In this document: in pieces, positions 33,252-43,437 of the stretch
Layout of the letters: every line of letters starts with the position of its first letter
Position numbering within the stretch: position 1 is the first letter of the stretch
NCBI RefSeq assembly: GCF_020829645.1
Contig: NZ_JAIVFS010000008.1
Span: 62,001 to 126,000 of the forward strand
Reading direction: 5' to 3'
DNA: 64,000 bases
DNA from: Nostoc mirabile CHAB5784
GTDB lineage: Bacteria; Cyanobacteriota; Cyanobacteriia; Cyanobacteriales; Nostocaceae
The notes under the pieces: model-generated
Database searches by the model: none
Seen by the model: only the letters and a program-made list of their open reading frames with translations
Told to the model about the DNA's origin: nothing
Program-made: the position numbers and the translations under genes

Positions 33252-34856
33252 ATGAGGAGAAAATCTATCAGTCAAGTCAAACTAATTTTCCAAAACGCAA
33301 TAGTGGATGTTACCGAATTAGTCAAAGTTTCAATTATTCTCTTGCTCCTTGCTACAGGTGTAGCTCTGCTGTCCCGGCGGTTGCGAATCCCTTATGTTAT
33401 GGGTTTAGTATTAGCAGGTTTGCCCATCACTGAGCTATTATCTCGTCCGATTGGTTTAAATCCAACCCTTGTTTTGGATCTTTTCCTGCCAATTCTCCTG
33501 TTTGAAGCTGGAATCAATACAGATGTCAGTCGCCTACGTAGCACCTTTAAACCAATTGCCCTTCTAGCTGGGCCAGGGGCTGTGCTTTCCAGTGGTATTA
33601 TTGCCGTCCTGTTGAAATTTGGACTGGGATTGAGTTGGATACCTGCCTTATTTGTAGGAGTAATTCTGGCAAACACTGATACAGTTTCCATGATTGCCGT
33701 CTTCAAAGAGATACCAGTGCCCTCCCGGCTTTCCACCATCGTTGAAGGAGAAACCCTATTTAACGATGCTGCTGCCCTAGTTATGTTCAACCTGGTTTTG
33801 CAAGTATATTCGACAGGTTCACTCACGTTACTAGAGGGAATCCAACAACCGCTATTTATCTCTCTAGGAGGCGGCCTCGTGGGGTTAGTCTTAGGCTACT
33901 TGAGCATACCTGTATTCGCCCGTTTGGATGATCCCCTTAGCAGTCTATTACTGACAGTAGCAGTTGCATTAGGCACTTTTCAGGCTGGAGATTTTCTAGG
34001 TGTATCAGGTGCTGTGGCCGTAGTTGTAGCTGGATTAATTTTTGGGAATTTTGGGCTTTCTCACAATACTTCTGCTTCTAGTCGCATCACTTTGTTGAGT
34101 TTCTGGGAATATGCAAGTTTTACTGTCAACACCTTTATTTTTCTGTTGATTGGTGTAGAAATCAACTTGGTAACGCTCTGGAGGACTTTACCTGCAATTC
34201 TACTTGCAGTTTTGGCTTATCAAGTCGGGCGAGTTCTTACGGTCTATCCACTGCTAGCAGTGGTTCGTTGGTTTGACCGCCCAATTCCGCTGCGCTGGCA
34301 ACATTTACTCTTTTTAGGCAACATCAAAGGTTCACTCTCAATGGCTCTGGCATTGAGCTTACCCACCACATTACCAGGGCGAGAAGTCCTCATAGCTATA
34401 GTTTTCGGCAGTGTGCTGGTGTCATTAGTGGGACAGGGCTTAACTTTGCCTTGGGTGGTAAAACGCTTAAAATTATCTAAATTTTCAGAAGCTCAACAAC
34501 AGGTTGAAGAATTGCAAGCCCATCTGATGACAGGTAAGGCAGCACAAGATGAATTAGATAGCCTGTTGAAATCAGGGGTGTTACCAAAAGCCGTTTATGA
34601 ACAGATGCGTTCAGCTTATCAGGTACGAATTGCCGGTGCAGAAAAGACACTGCGGGAACTTTTTAATCGTCGCCCTGATGAGTTGTCAGGCAAAAGTGGC
34701 AACAGCAGTAAACTTGATGCCATTCGCCGACGTTTACTGCTGGCAGAAAAAGGAGCGCTCAATGAGGCAATGCGGAAGCGAATTCTTTCAGAAGAAATTG
34801 TGCGCGGGCGGATACAAACTCTTGATGAACAATTGTTGAAACTAGAAGATGATTAA
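33252..34856 (+). CDS. Na+/H+ or K+/H+ antiporter, CPA1 family
   Basis: The 534-aa inner-membrane protein has about twelve hydrophobic segments in residues 20-400, with the CPA1 pattern FLPILLFEAGINTD (about 77-90), ANTDTVSMIAVFKEI (about 139-153), VEGETLFNDAAALVMFN (about 163-179, acidic transport site) and NIKGSLSMALALSLP. A cytoplasmic tail of about 120 residues (from about 410) is helical and charged. It exchanges protons for monovalent cations and so helps salt and pH balance. A GTG at 33303 is an alternative start, giving the shorter N-terminus usual for the family. A 21-bp repeat array follows after about 50 bp. Confidence 0.9.
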   Translation: MRRKSISQVKLIFQNAIVDVTELVKVSIILLLLATGVALLSRRLRIPYVMGLVLAGLPITELLSRPIGLNPTLVLDLFLPILLFEAGINTDVSRLRSTFKPIALLAGPGAVLSSGIIAVLLKFGLGLSWIPALFVGVILANTDTVSMIAVFKEIPVPSRLSTIVEGETLFNDAAALVMFNLVLQVYSTGSLTLLEGIQQPLFISLGGGLVGLVLGYLSIPVFARLDDPLSSLLLTVAVALGTFQAGDFLGVSGAVAVVVAGLIFGNFGLSHNTSASSRITLLSFWEYASFTVNTFIFLLIGVEINLVTLWRTLPAILLAVLAYQVGRVLTVYPLLAVVRWFDRPIPLRWQHLLFLGNIKGSLSMALALSLPTTLPGREVLIAIVFGSVLVSLVGQGLTLPWVVKRLKLSKFSEAQQQVEELQAHLMTGKAAQDELDSLLKSGVLPKAVYEQMRSAYQVRIAGAEKTLRELFNRRPDELSGKSGNSSKLDAIRRRLLLAEKGALNEAMRKRILSEEIVRGRIQTLDEQLLKLEDD

Positions 34857-34905
34857 GGATATGGGGATTGGGGACTATGGACTGTGGACTGGGGATAGTC
34901 TGGGC

Positions 34906-35157
34906 TTTGTCGATGAACCTTTTAGCTTCGTCGATGAACCTTTGAGCTTCGTCGATGAACCTTTGAGCTTCGTCGATGAACCTTTGAGCTTCGTCGATGA
35001 ACCTTTGAGCTTCGTCGATGAACCTTTGAGCTTCGTCGATGAACCTTTGAGCTTCGTGAGTGAACCTTTGAGCTTCGTCGATGAACCTTTGAGCTTCGTG
35101 AGTGAACCTTTGAGCTTCGTCGATGAACCTTTGAGCTTCGTGAGTGAACCTCTGAGC
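34906..35157. repeat. 21-bp tandem repeat array, 12 units
   Basis: Twelve copies of a 21-bp unit TTCGTCGATGAACCTTTGAG (plus C). Units 8, 10 and 12 carry a TGAGTG variant in place of TCGATG. Because 21 is a multiple of three, frames on both strands stay open (FVDEPLS repeats on the plus strand), but no gene with a proper start is implied. The unit resembles the 21-bp units inside the STAND gene at about 45244-45474. Confidence 0.85.
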
Positions 35158-35347
35158 TTTTGCTGATTGATTAAAATCTGCTGCCTCCTGCTAAACATTA
35201 AGCCAGAGACTCAATGAGTGCATTCCCATGCAGAGTATGGGAACGAGGAAAAACTTAATTACGAATTACGAAAGCGTTGCGGTAGCGATAGCGCCGGCGG
35301 CAAGCGAGTCATCGAGCGTCGGAACGAGCGTCATTACGAATTACGAA
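35158..35347. repeat. heptamer repeats split by a GC-rich repeat
   Basis: Two ATTACGA heptamers (about 35258-35272), then a GC-rich palindromic piece (35273-35331), then three more heptamers (about 35334-35354). The heptamer array seems to have been split by the insertion. The left part (35158-35256) has nothing recognisable. Confidence 0.65.
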
Positions 35348-35911
35348 TTACGAAGGCGATCGCTTATAGTTATTTTGACTTTTAATTACCCTACCAGGAC
35401 TGATAAAAGAAATTCCTTGTTGAAAGTCAGTACCAATCATGACTGCCTCCACTATAGGTTCGGATATTTCTGTTTGGGCTACCCACTCTACAATAAAGTT
35501 TGCGCCTAAACCTCCACTTGTGTCATTTCTATTTATAAAAAAATCTGTAGAAGCTAGCGCATCAAGTTGAATAGGGCGCTCCAAATACTGCTTAACTAGT
35601 TTCCCATCTGAGTTATAGTAGCGCACAGAAGTAATAATAATTGGATTGGTTAAATCTGTATTCCGAATACTGAGGGTAGCTGCTAACTCGAAAACCTCCT
35701 GCCGATTGTGATGATAGATATGGGAATAGACAGGAACATAAACAGTTTGACTGCTTGCTATCTTAAAATTATTATCCAGCGTCACGATTTTTTGGGATGG
35801 CGTTGCTTGAGTGGCATCGGGTTGTGACTTGGTTGGAATATTTGTTGATTTACAAGATGCAAGAAAAATAACAGCGATCGCTAAATAAATATGTGAATAC
35901 GGCTTCATCAA
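35348..35911 (-). CDS. DUF3124-domain lipoprotein
   Basis: The 187-aa protein has a lipoprotein signal with LASC (Cys at about residue 20) and a DUF3124 domain: TVYVPVYSHIYHHNRQEVFE (about 56-75), SIRNTDLTNPIIITSVRYYN (about 81-100) and the conserved end VEAVMIGTDFQQGISFISPG (about 158-177). Found mostly in cyanobacteria and some proteobacteria; function unknown, likely an envelope protein. The last codons run into a heptamer repeat zone. Its neighbour on the same strand, the TrkA-type gene, is 72 bp upstream. Confidence 0.87.
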   Translation of the reverse strand: MMKPYSHIYLAIAVIFLASCKSTNIPTKSQPDATQATPSQKIVTLDNNFKIASSQTVYVPVYSHIYHHNRQEVFELAATLSIRNTDLTNPIIITSVRYYNSDGKLVKQYLERPIQLDALASTDFFINRNDTSGGLGANFIVEWVAQTEISEPIVEAVMIGTDFQQGISFISPGRVIKSQNNYKRSPS

Positions 35912-35983
35912 AACTATTTACACCAATTTTTTATACATGTGTAGCTAACCCCACCTAAAAAGGAGTTTAGGTAGGGACTGCGC

Positions 35984-36661
35984 TCAACATCTTTGTTCAA
36001 TAAAATCAATAACTTGATGTAAACATCCTGGTTTAGTCACAATCAGCACAGTTGAATGAGGTTCCAGTATTGTACTGCCGTTAGGAATCATCAAATCTTC
36101 GTGGGGATGGGGTTGATAGCCAATAATTAGCGAGCCACTAGGGAATTGGGAATCCTGAGCAATTTCGGCAACGCTACGGCCAGCAACATAGCAATTGTTT
36201 GGGATGGAAAGTTTTAGTACCTCAATCTGTCCCTGCTCAAAATGCATCATTGATTCCACTTGGGGATACTCAATGGCATTTACCATCGTTGAAACCGCTA
36301 GTTCAACGGTACTGATGATGTGGTTAGCTCCAGCGATACGCAGTGGTTCGGCAAAATCTCGGTGGCGCATCCGACTCAAAACATGGGGAACACCGTAGTG
36401 TTTAGCAAGAGTCACCATTGCTAAGTTTAAGGCATCACTTCTGAGGACAGCTGCTAAGGAACCGGCTTTGCGAATCCCAGCTTCTAACAATACTTCTGTA
36501 CTCACAGCACTGCCTTCAAAAGCCATTGCTCCCACTTGTTCACGGGCGTAGCGGCAAGCGATAGGGTCAATGTCAATTATGGCAACAGTATGCCCCAGTT
36601 CTACCAGTTTTTGCGCTAAACTTAAGCCCACTAAGCCTGCTCCACCAATCAGTACGTACAT
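35984..36661 (-). CDS. TrkA-type NAD(P)-binding potassium transport regulator
   Basis: The 225-aa cytosolic protein has an RCK/TrkA-N domain (YVLIGGAGLVGLSLAQKL, residues about 2-19; VAIIDIDPIACRYAREQ) and a TrkA-C domain near residues 140-220 (IEVLKLSIPNNCYVAGRSV, SGSLIIGYQ). Such proteins gate K+ channels or TrkH/KtrB transporters in response to NAD(H) or nucleotides. The membrane partner is not in the window. The ATG start follows an upstream region shared with the divergent beta-lactamase-like gene. Confidence 0.88.
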   Translation of the reverse strand: MYVLIGGAGLVGLSLAQKLVELGHTVAIIDIDPIACRYAREQVGAMAFEGSAVSTEVLLEAGIRKAGSLAAVLRSDALNLAMVTLAKHYGVPHVLSRMRHRDFAEPLRIAGANHIISTVELAVSTMVNAIEYPQVESMMHFEQGQIEVLKLSIPNNCYVAGRSVAEIAQDSQFPSGSLIIGYQPHPHEDLMIPNGSTILEPHSTVLIVTKPGCLHQVIDFIEQRC

Positions 36662-36839
36662 GGCTGTTCTTGATGCTCTGTAACTTCTTGTTTCACTCTA
36701 TACGTTAACAAGGAAATGAACATGTAGCTTGAGAAACTGCTCCCTTACTGAGTGCTGTTAGCGTAGCGGGGTGTAGCCTTTTTGAATTAGCTTTGGTAAT
36801 ATAAAAATTATTTTACTCTCAGGCATTTAAAAACTTCTA

Positions 36840-38090
36840 ATGCATCAATATTACATCAGCTTTTTATTGACTAATTTCCTAACAGGAAATTTCATCTTTT
36901 CTCAGGTGGCGTTAGCAGATGTTAAACCTCAATTACTACCTTTAGCTCAGATGATAACCCCAAGTGAGTCTATTTCTCCCAAAGCTGCTTTAGAAAGATT
37001 ATTTACTAGCAAAGAAATACAGACTGAATGGTTTGCACCGGAATTTTTAGCTCAAGTCCCTATCGAACAGGCGCAGGGAGTTATTGACAAAGTGAAAAGT
37101 CAACTAGGAACCTATCAAGGCGTACAAAACAATGCCAAAGATTATTTAGTTCTTTTTAGCCAAGCTTCAGTACCAACTAAAATAACTCTGAATAGCAAAG
37201 GACAGATTTCCGGATTGCTGTTTGAGTCACCGCAAGCAAAAGTTATTAGTTTAGAAGAAGCGGCTAGTAAATTTCAAGCGTTACCGGGGAAAGTAAGTTT
37301 TCTAGTTCAAGAAGGCAAAACAATACAAGCTGCATTAAATACCAAAACACCTCTGGCAGTTGGTTCAGCTTTTAAACTAGCCGTACTCAAAGCACTGAAA
37401 TCAGAAATTGCTTCTGATAAGCGGACATGGAAAGATGTAGTGCAACTGCAACCTAGTTGGAAAAGTTTACCATCTGGAATTTTACAAACATGGCCAGATG
37501 GAACATATCTGACAGTACAAACACTTGCAGCTTTAATGATTTCTTTGAGCGACAATACAGCAACAGATATATTAATTAATCTGATAGGACGACAACCTAT
37601 TGAGTTGGTATCACCCCGTAATCGTCCTTTCTTAACTATCCGTGAATCGTTTACTTTGAAAAGTTCTCGAAATGAAAATTTTCTGAAACGTTATCGTACA
37701 AGTAACGAAGCTCAACGTCGTGCAATCCTGAAAGAACTTTCTAAAAAGCCGCTTCCTGATGTGAATGAATTTGAGGGAGCTAATCCAGTTGCCCTTGATG
37801 TGGAATGGTTTTTTACAGCTGAGGAACTTTGTGGATTAATCGAACAGGTTGCTGATTTGCCTTTAATGAGTATTAATCCTGGTGTTGCCCAGGCTAAAGA
37901 TTGGCAAAGAGTAGCATTTAAAGGTGGATCTGAGCCTGGTGTTCTGAATATGACAACTTGGTTGCAAGGGAAGAATGGCAAAAATTACTGTGTAGTTGCC
38001 ACTTGGAATAACAGCGATGCATCTTTAGAAGAGTCAAAATTTACAGCATTGTACAGTGGGGTGCTTGCTAAACTTGCAACTAATAAATGA
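36840..38090 (+). CDS. class A beta-lactamase-like serine hydrolase, exported
   Basis: The 416-aa protein has a signal peptide (residues 1-26, cleavage near ALA). A domain of about 110 residues resembling the extra module of cyanobacterial serine hydrolases follows, then a penicillin-recognising domain: SAFK (Ser-X-X-Lys) near residue 179, SDN near 238 and KGG near 361. It may hydrolyse beta-lactams or act on cell-wall peptides. The class A Glu166 region is not clearly seen. It is longer than classical class A enzymes (about 290 aa). It stands alone. Confidence 0.85.
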   Translation: MHQYYISFLLTNFLTGNFIFSQVALADVKPQLLPLAQMITPSESISPKAALERLFTSKEIQTEWFAPEFLAQVPIEQAQGVIDKVKSQLGTYQGVQNNAKDYLVLFSQASVPTKITLNSKGQISGLLFESPQAKVISLEEAASKFQALPGKVSFLVQEGKTIQAALNTKTPLAVGSAFKLAVLKALKSEIASDKRTWKDVVQLQPSWKSLPSGILQTWPDGTYLTVQTLAALMISLSDNTATDILINLIGRQPIELVSPRNRPFLTIRESFTLKSSRNENFLKRYRTSNEAQRRAILKELSKKPLPDVNEFEGANPVALDVEWFFTAEELCGLIEQVADLPLMSINPGVAQAKDWQRVAFKGGSEPGVLNMTTWLQGKNGKNYCVVATWNNSDASLEESKFTALYSGVLAKLATNK

Positions 38091-38186
38091 ATTTGTCACT
38101 GGTCAACTAGACCCAATAGTTGCTCTAAGAAGGGCTTAAAATGTCAAATTCACTTTCTACTCCTGACCAAATTCCAGGGAGTTTTT

Positions 38187-41100
38187 TCAATTGTAATTTT
38201 TATGGTATTTTTCGAGCAACTCTTTAACTTGAGCAGCCACCAGAGGATGTGGATCTTTTTGTAACTGGGGTAAGATTTGCAGGAGAATGCGATGTGAAAC
38301 CATATTTAAGTATGCGATCGCAGCTTCTCTAACAAAGCCGGTTGGATGACGCAAACTCACTAAAATCTCAGAACTTGTCAGTCTGATGCGAGTCACTTGA
38401 GCAAAATGAAAACAGCAAGCTAGACACCAATCAGAAAGGAAGTTACCCAACATCAGTAATCTGTGGAGGCGATCACTAACTAACATATTCTCATATTCTA
38501 CGATCTTGGCTTCTACCAAATGTTGCAATTTTTCTGCCTGCGGTCGGTTATCTAAAATATTCAGCAATAAAGACTTTGAAGACAAAGTTATGGTATGCTC
38601 TAAGATTTCTAACCCTCGTGCTAAGTTTACCACTGAGAGCGATCGCAGATTAAATGCTACTGCCTGCATTTTTTCTGGCGAGTAAAGCAGTTTAAGTAGC
38701 AGTAGCAGCCGCTCTTTGACATCAAATTCCAATTCTAAAAGGGCGCGTTGCAATAACTCAGAGACAATCACAATCCTCTCACTGGATTGATGATTTTCTT
38801 TTCCGTCTAGTGTTTTCAAGTCTATATATGCGGCGTAAATCTCACCTAAAAACTTTAATTCCTGCTTAATTAAATTTTCTACCCGACTTTCATAAAATCG
38901 ATCCACTAAACCTTTAATTCCTGGTTGTTTGTGTATTTTTAGTAAGCTGTGAAGAATATGATCTCTAGTTGTACCCCAAGATGTCTCCAAGTTTTCCCAT
39001 AAAGTCTCCAATGCTTCCTGAGTAGCAATTTGAGCAATGGTACGCCAAGCGTACATTCGCACTACTTGTGGTTTGTAAATATTAGTAGCTAACCGCAATA
39101 GCATCTCTATAGCTTCATTCTCTAGCCGCACTAGAGCTGACATTGCTGTAGTGCGGGTTGATTTGTAATAAAGTGCTGCTATCAGTGCCGAATAGTACTC
39201 TTCTAAATGGGTTGCTGCAATCATTTCCAATACGGCACAGCGCACCCGTAAAGACTCGTCTTGTAACAAATTCGGGATGTGAATCCGCAACGCCTGCAAA
39301 TAAACTGCTTCTCTAAGCGCTCTAACTCCATTTACCCGTTCCCGTTCTTTCTTATGAGTCAACATCCGGCGCATGGTTTGGGTAGCTGCTACCTTTTGCA
39401 TGGGCGTTCCCTGGCGTAAGACTAAAGCGGCGGCGGTAGCGCGGATGAGTGAGTTTTGCCGGGGGTTCAGATATTCTTCTAAGATGCTTAAATTGGGATT
39501 TGGTTCAGCCAGCCAAATATAGCGCAGTGCTAGGGCGAAAACTTCGGGGTTAGTTTCTTGAGGTTGTTCTAGCAAAGGACGGATGGCGGATAGATAAGCG
39601 GGATTTGCACCTGCTATCAGCATGACTTCCAAACTTTGGCGCTGCAAATCTGGGGTTAACTTGACTAACAGAGGTGCTAAAACTTCCGCAGCTCCAAGGG
39701 AATCAATTTGGGCTAAAAGTTCAATGCAAGAGCGTTTATCTGCTTCGCTGCCTTTTTCTCCCAAGGCTTTGACTACACCTTGCTTGAAGAATCGTAAGCC
39801 TACATTGGTTGCACTCAACTGGCCTCGTGCCACACTCAAGACTAACAGTTCAACATAGCGCGATCGCAATTCCCAAACTACTTTTAAACAGGTGCCAGTT
39901 ATCAGCATTGTTTCTGCTACTAACACCCACTTTTGCAACGGTACGGGTATAAACTGCCCACAAAACAATATAGTTGCAAAAATTAGTACTCCTGTCAAAC
40001 CTGTAGCGATCGCTTCGGCGGTTCCACCAGATAAAGTCTGCATCCGGCTGCGAATTGCCTCTGGAATCGGTTGGTACAGGATGGGGCCGCTACTCATGAC
40101 AAAGGTGTAGCGCAGAAGTTCATCGCAGAATTTGACAATTATCAGTCCCCAAAAAAAGCTTTGCGATTGGATGGCGGGAATTAAATGCAATAATACCAGC
40201 ACTCCTGGTAGTGAAAAGCCTACGGTGATTGGTAAAAGCGTGGCTGTGAAAAATACCCCCATCCGTTCGATGAGTCGGCTGGAAATAAACCACTGCAACA
40301 ACAACTCACACAGTCCTAACGTCCCACCAAAAAGACCTAAGAAGCTGGCGAGTTCTCGGTCGCCCAAATTAGATTGGAGTTCGCGCAGATATTGAAAATC
40401 TATTAACAACCCAATGACTTGCAACAGACCGACAAAAGCAAATAGCTGCCAAACATAGCGCTTCAGAGGACTTTTAATAAAACGCTGTCGTGAAGCTTGT
40501 TCTTCAGTAACTAGTCTTTGTGGGGTTTCAGGAAAAGCCGCTCGATACTGATGAGTTAAATAGAATAAAATTCCCGATCCTAATAAAATTACTATACAGG
40601 CGATGAAGATGATCTTATTGAGCGTGGTGTATTGCACTAGCCAAGGCAAACTAAAGCCACTGATCACATCTGCCACTAAAAGTCCACTGCTCACCAGTGG
40701 GTAAGTCCGTTTAATTTCCCGAATATTAAATATTTGGTTGGCGACGATGGAAGTGTTGAGGTCATTGACCACATAAAGTGCATCTACCCACAGCCGCAGC
40801 AGAAATGCCGAAATAACTGCCAGGTATGAAACATGCGCTCCCCAACGTAATACAACTAATAATAGTAATGGCATCAACATGCAAGGTGCGATCGCTACAA
40901 TCACCCGGCGCAAAGGAAAAATCTTTTGCAGCCAAGAGTATAAAAAAACTAGGGCTGCACTCATAGCGGCACTAGCAATATACATCCACGGCAGTAGCTG
41001 AGTTCCATATTCATCCAAAAACAGCGCCACGGTACTGTCCTCTGCCCACCGCAATCCTACACATACAGTTGTGTAGAAAAAGAACATGAGTTGAGTTCGT

Positions 41101-41195
41101 TCGCTCTCCTCTGGTCGGAGATTCAGCCACTGTAGTAGTCGTAGCCGTGGTAGAGCAACTTTATTTGCAGCCAACCAGTGATTTTTCAGTTCCAT
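38187..41195 (-). CDS. MFS/nucleotide-translocase-like membrane protein fused to HEAT repeats
   Basis: The 1002-aa protein has two parts. Residues about 30-430 hold around twelve membrane helices resembling MFS or ATP/ADP-translocase-type (Npt/TlcC) transporters (for example AEDSTVALFLDEYGTQLLPW and VNDLNTSIVANQIF). Residues about 460-990 are alpha-helical HEAT-type repeats (pairs such as DPHPLVAAQVKELLEKY and LRVRCAVLEMIAATHLEEY), presumably facing the cytosol. The transported substrate is unknown. It has an ATG start and full length, and no partner gene is adjacent. Fusions of this type occur in cyanobacteria and related bacteria. Confidence 0.82.
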   Translation of the reverse strand: MELKNHWLAANKVALPRLRLLQWLNLRPEESERTQLMFFFYTTVCVGLRWAEDSTVALFLDEYGTQLLPWMYIASAAMSAALVFLYSWLQKIFPLRRVIVAIAPCMLMPLLLLVVLRWGAHVSYLAVISAFLLRLWVDALYVVNDLNTSIVANQIFNIREIKRTYPLVSSGLLVADVISGFSLPWLVQYTTLNKIIFIACIVILLGSGILFYLTHQYRAAFPETPQRLVTEEQASRQRFIKSPLKRYVWQLFAFVGLLQVIGLLIDFQYLRELQSNLGDRELASFLGLFGGTLGLCELLLQWFISSRLIERMGVFFTATLLPITVGFSLPGVLVLLHLIPAIQSQSFFWGLIIVKFCDELLRYTFVMSSGPILYQPIPEAIRSRMQTLSGGTAEAIATGLTGVLIFATILFCGQFIPVPLQKWVLVAETMLITGTCLKVVWELRSRYVELLVLSVARGQLSATNVGLRFFKQGVVKALGEKGSEADKRSCIELLAQIDSLGAAEVLAPLLVKLTPDLQRQSLEVMLIAGANPAYLSAIRPLLEQPQETNPEVFALALRYIWLAEPNPNLSILEEYLNPRQNSLIRATAAALVLRQGTPMQKVAATQTMRRMLTHKKERERVNGVRALREAVYLQALRIHIPNLLQDESLRVRCAVLEMIAATHLEEYYSALIAALYYKSTRTTAMSALVRLENEAIEMLLRLATNIYKPQVVRMYAWRTIAQIATQEALETLWENLETSWGTTRDHILHSLLKIHKQPGIKGLVDRFYESRVENLIKQELKFLGEIYAAYIDLKTLDGKENHQSSERIVIVSELLQRALLELEFDVKERLLLLLKLLYSPEKMQAVAFNLRSLSVVNLARGLEILEHTITLSSKSLLLNILDNRPQAEKLQHLVEAKIVEYENMLVSDRLHRLLMLGNFLSDWCLACCFHFAQVTRIRLTSSEILVSLRHPTGFVREAAIAYLNMVSHRILLQILPQLQKDPHPLVAAQVKELLEKYHKNYN

Positions 41196-41414
41196 GCAGT
41201 TTTATTTTTCTGGTAGTATCACCGCGTAATGGGGAGCGGGGGCAGGGGGAGCAGGGGAAGAAAATATTTCCTTATCTCCCTCATCTCCTGGAAATAGCAA
41301 TAGTCCTGAGCAACTGAGTATTATGTTTCCCATTCAGCCTTCAGGACTATCGATTTTGGATAAATTTAAACAACTTCAAAAGTTTGGGCGCATGTTGCAT
41401 CGAAATGAAACATC

Positions 41415-41447
41415 AAAAAATCCCCTGGCTAAAAGTCAAGGGATTTT
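41415..41447 (-). terminator. rho-independent terminator after infC
   Basis: On the minus strand a stem AAAATCCCTT/AGGGGATTTT with a gacttttagcc loop is followed by a T run. It lies about 30 bp after the infC stop. Confidence 0.8.
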
Positions 41448-41478
41448 CAAAGTTGGTCTATTATATAGAGTTAGAGGA

Positions 41479-42012
41479 TTATTTTTTAGGCGAGATGAGC
41501 ATCATCATGTTTCGCCCTTCTTTTTTAGGCGCTTGTTGAAGCTCACCAAATGGCTCCAAATCGGTTGCCATTCGTTTGAGCAAATCTTCTGCTAGGTCGC
41601 TGTGTTGAATTTCTCGACCCCGGAACATCACAGTAGCTTTGACTTTATCGCCATCTTTCAAAAAGCGCTCTGCTTGCTTAACACGCACGTTGTAATCGTG
41701 TTCTTCTATTTTGTAGCGCATCTTAACTTCTTTGACATCAGCCGTGTGCTGCTTTTTCCGGGCTTCCCGCGCCTTTTTCTCCTGCTCAAACTTATATTTC
41801 CCGTAGTCCATAATCCGACAAACTGGCGGGTCAGCTTTGTCACTTATTAGCACCAAATCTAACTCTTTCTCTTCTGCTAGTTGTAGTGCTTCCTGTGGGA
41901 GCATAATTCCCAGTTGGGCACCATCAGTATCAATTACCCGAATTTTCGGGTAGCGAATTCGTTCGTTAATTTGGGGCAGATCGCGAGTTCTTTTCTTCTC
42001 AATCACAGGCAT
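41479..42012 (-). CDS. infC: translation initiation factor IF-3
   Basis: The 177-aa protein is a full IF-3: N-terminal [21 protein letters not shown] (residues about 15-35), the linker [20 protein letters not shown] (about 69-88), and C-terminal [20 protein letters not shown] (about 94-113), [13 protein letters not shown]. It binds the 30S subunit and controls start-codon and initiator-tRNA selection. The start is ATG (bacterial infC often uses AUU). The L35/L20 genes that follow infC in many bacteria are not downstream here. Confidence 0.97.
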   Translation of the reverse strand: MPVIEKKRTRDLPQINERIRYPKIRVIDTDGAQLGIMLPQEALQLAEEKELDLVLISDKADPPVCRIMDYGKYKFEQEKKAREARKKQHTADVKEVKMRYKIEEHDYNVRVKQAERFLKDGDKVKATVMFRGREIQHSDLAEDLLKRMATDLEPFGELQQAPKKEGRNMMMLISPKK

Positions 42013-42341
42013 TATGATTTGTGGGAGCTCTTAATGAAGGATTTGGTGTGGTCTTTAATTGGTATGCCTCAGAGGCAAAATACGGAAATAACTCAGGACT
42101 GAAAACATAGTCTACAGTTCTAGAGTAACTAATCCATAAAATAGTTGCCTCCTTGTATTTGTCATTCTACTAAGTCTCTGAGAATTTCTTTGCAATAGTT
42201 AATCTAAATTACACAACTAGACTCATGTTAAATATTATTACAATTATTTAGCAATACTTTTTGCGATGGCGTAACCGCCCACCGTAGGTGATCGCATGGA
42301 GCAAGATCATTTCGGGTTGAAGCGGTTACTGTTGTGGCGAC
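42013..42341. other. intergenic stretch
   Basis: No gene or clear repeat is seen. It should hold the promoter and leader of infC at its left side. Confidence 0.4.
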
Positions 42342-43124
42342 CTACCTTAATTTTTGCTGTTGTAATCTTTCATTTACCCAAGCCATATCCGGTTCCGACA
42401 AAGCGGGAATTGGGGGGCGGCTGTAATCAATCCTTAAGTCATAGCTCCCCTGATCGTAAATCTCATCTAGCAATGATTTTAGATTGATCGCTGGTTCCGG
42501 TTCATTAGCCCTTAACGGCACTGGAAACTCAGGAATCCGATGTTGCAAATTAAACCCATAAAGTTGAGCTTTTGGACGAGTTTCGCTAGGACTGACCACA
42601 ATTCGATAGTGACTTTGCCCAAAATCTCCCACCATTGCCATCGAATTTCCCTGACGCAACAGATCGATTTCCACAAAATGAGTTGCGCTACCCAAAATCT
42701 TTAACCGCTTTGTTTCGTATTGCAAGCGCCCAATTCCCACCTGTTTATTTTTAGGAGAAAGCACCTCAATGATGGTTACAACTTCCTCGGTTTCCACGTC
42801 ACGAATTTCTAAGTATGCCTCTGTCAGAATCTCCGGTAAAGGTAGCCACACTTCAATCGGCTGGGTTGTTGAAGCAACCGCAAGATTGGATTGAGTCGAT
42901 GGCGCGGCATACAGCGAACTTTGCACCGAAACATCGGGTACACCCACCAGTAGAGCCGTATCTCCACTCACCTCATACACCCGCTCCTCGATCGCTACGA
43001 TGTACTTGGGGCGAAGCTTGGGGGCGAGGTCATTGGCAATCGCCGTAATTAACCGATGATGAATTCCTGCCCAAAGGGAAGGATGTTCCAGATAAGGATT
43101 CATGCCCCAAAAGGGAGAAGGCAT
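42342..43124 (-). CDS. DUF4058 family protein
   Basis: The 260-aa protein matches DUF4058: PSPFWGMNPYLEHPSLWAG (residues 2-20), HRLITAIANDLAPKLRPKYI (about 23-42), TIIEVLSPKNKQVG (about 116-129), FVEIDLLRQG (about 147-156). The IIEVLSP..K and EIDLLR parts resemble a PD-(D/E)XK-like core, as seen in DUF820/Uma2-type cyanobacterial proteins, but activity is unproven. Such genes occur in many copies in filamentous cyanobacteria. ATG start. It stands alone. Confidence 0.88.
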   Translation of the reverse strand: MPSPFWGMNPYLEHPSLWAGIHHRLITAIANDLAPKLRPKYIVAIEERVYEVSGDTALLVGVPDVSVQSSLYAAPSTQSNLAVASTTQPIEVWLPLPEILTEAYLEIRDVETEEVVTIIEVLSPKNKQVGIGRLQYETKRLKILGSATHFVEIDLLRQGNSMAMVGDFGQSHYRIVVSPSETRPKAQLYGFNLQHRIPEFPVPLRANEPEPAINLKSLLDEIYDQGSYDLRIDYSRPPIPALSEPDMAWVNERLQQQKLR

Positions 43125-43297
43125 AAGAAAAACTCCTAACGCGCAAGACTCATCGGCAACCCACCTCCTCTCTATTTTAGATACTTAACCTAACCTTAAA
43201 AAGTCGAAATCTTCGCTCAAAGAAAATCGCCGGGAATCCCATACCTTCAAGAGGGGTGGGAGGAATAGCCGCCCGCATCCATTGTCATTAATCATTA

Positions 43298-43329
43298 GTC
43301 CATAGTCATTGGTACTAATGACTATGGAC
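43298..43329. repeat. 13-bp perfect inverted repeat
   Basis: GTCCATAGTCATT and AATGACTATGGAC with a 6-bp loop; no T run follows, so it is probably a small palindromic repeat and not a terminator. The remaining 43125-43437 stretch upstream of the STAND gene has no gene. Confidence 0.7.
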
Positions 43330-43437
43330 TTCGATTTCCCCACGGCTTTTTATGAAAACGAGCAAAGCGATGTTTTCGTAGCTGATGCCCACACGCTCAT
43401 TGCTTGCAATCAGTGTAGGAGTATGTAACATTAACCT

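Noticed and set aside
34849..35166. Open frame of FVDEPLS repeats (and an opposite-strand frame)
   Set aside because: All of it is a 21-bp tandem array whose length keeps frames open on both strands; there is no ribosome binding site or non-repeat coding part.
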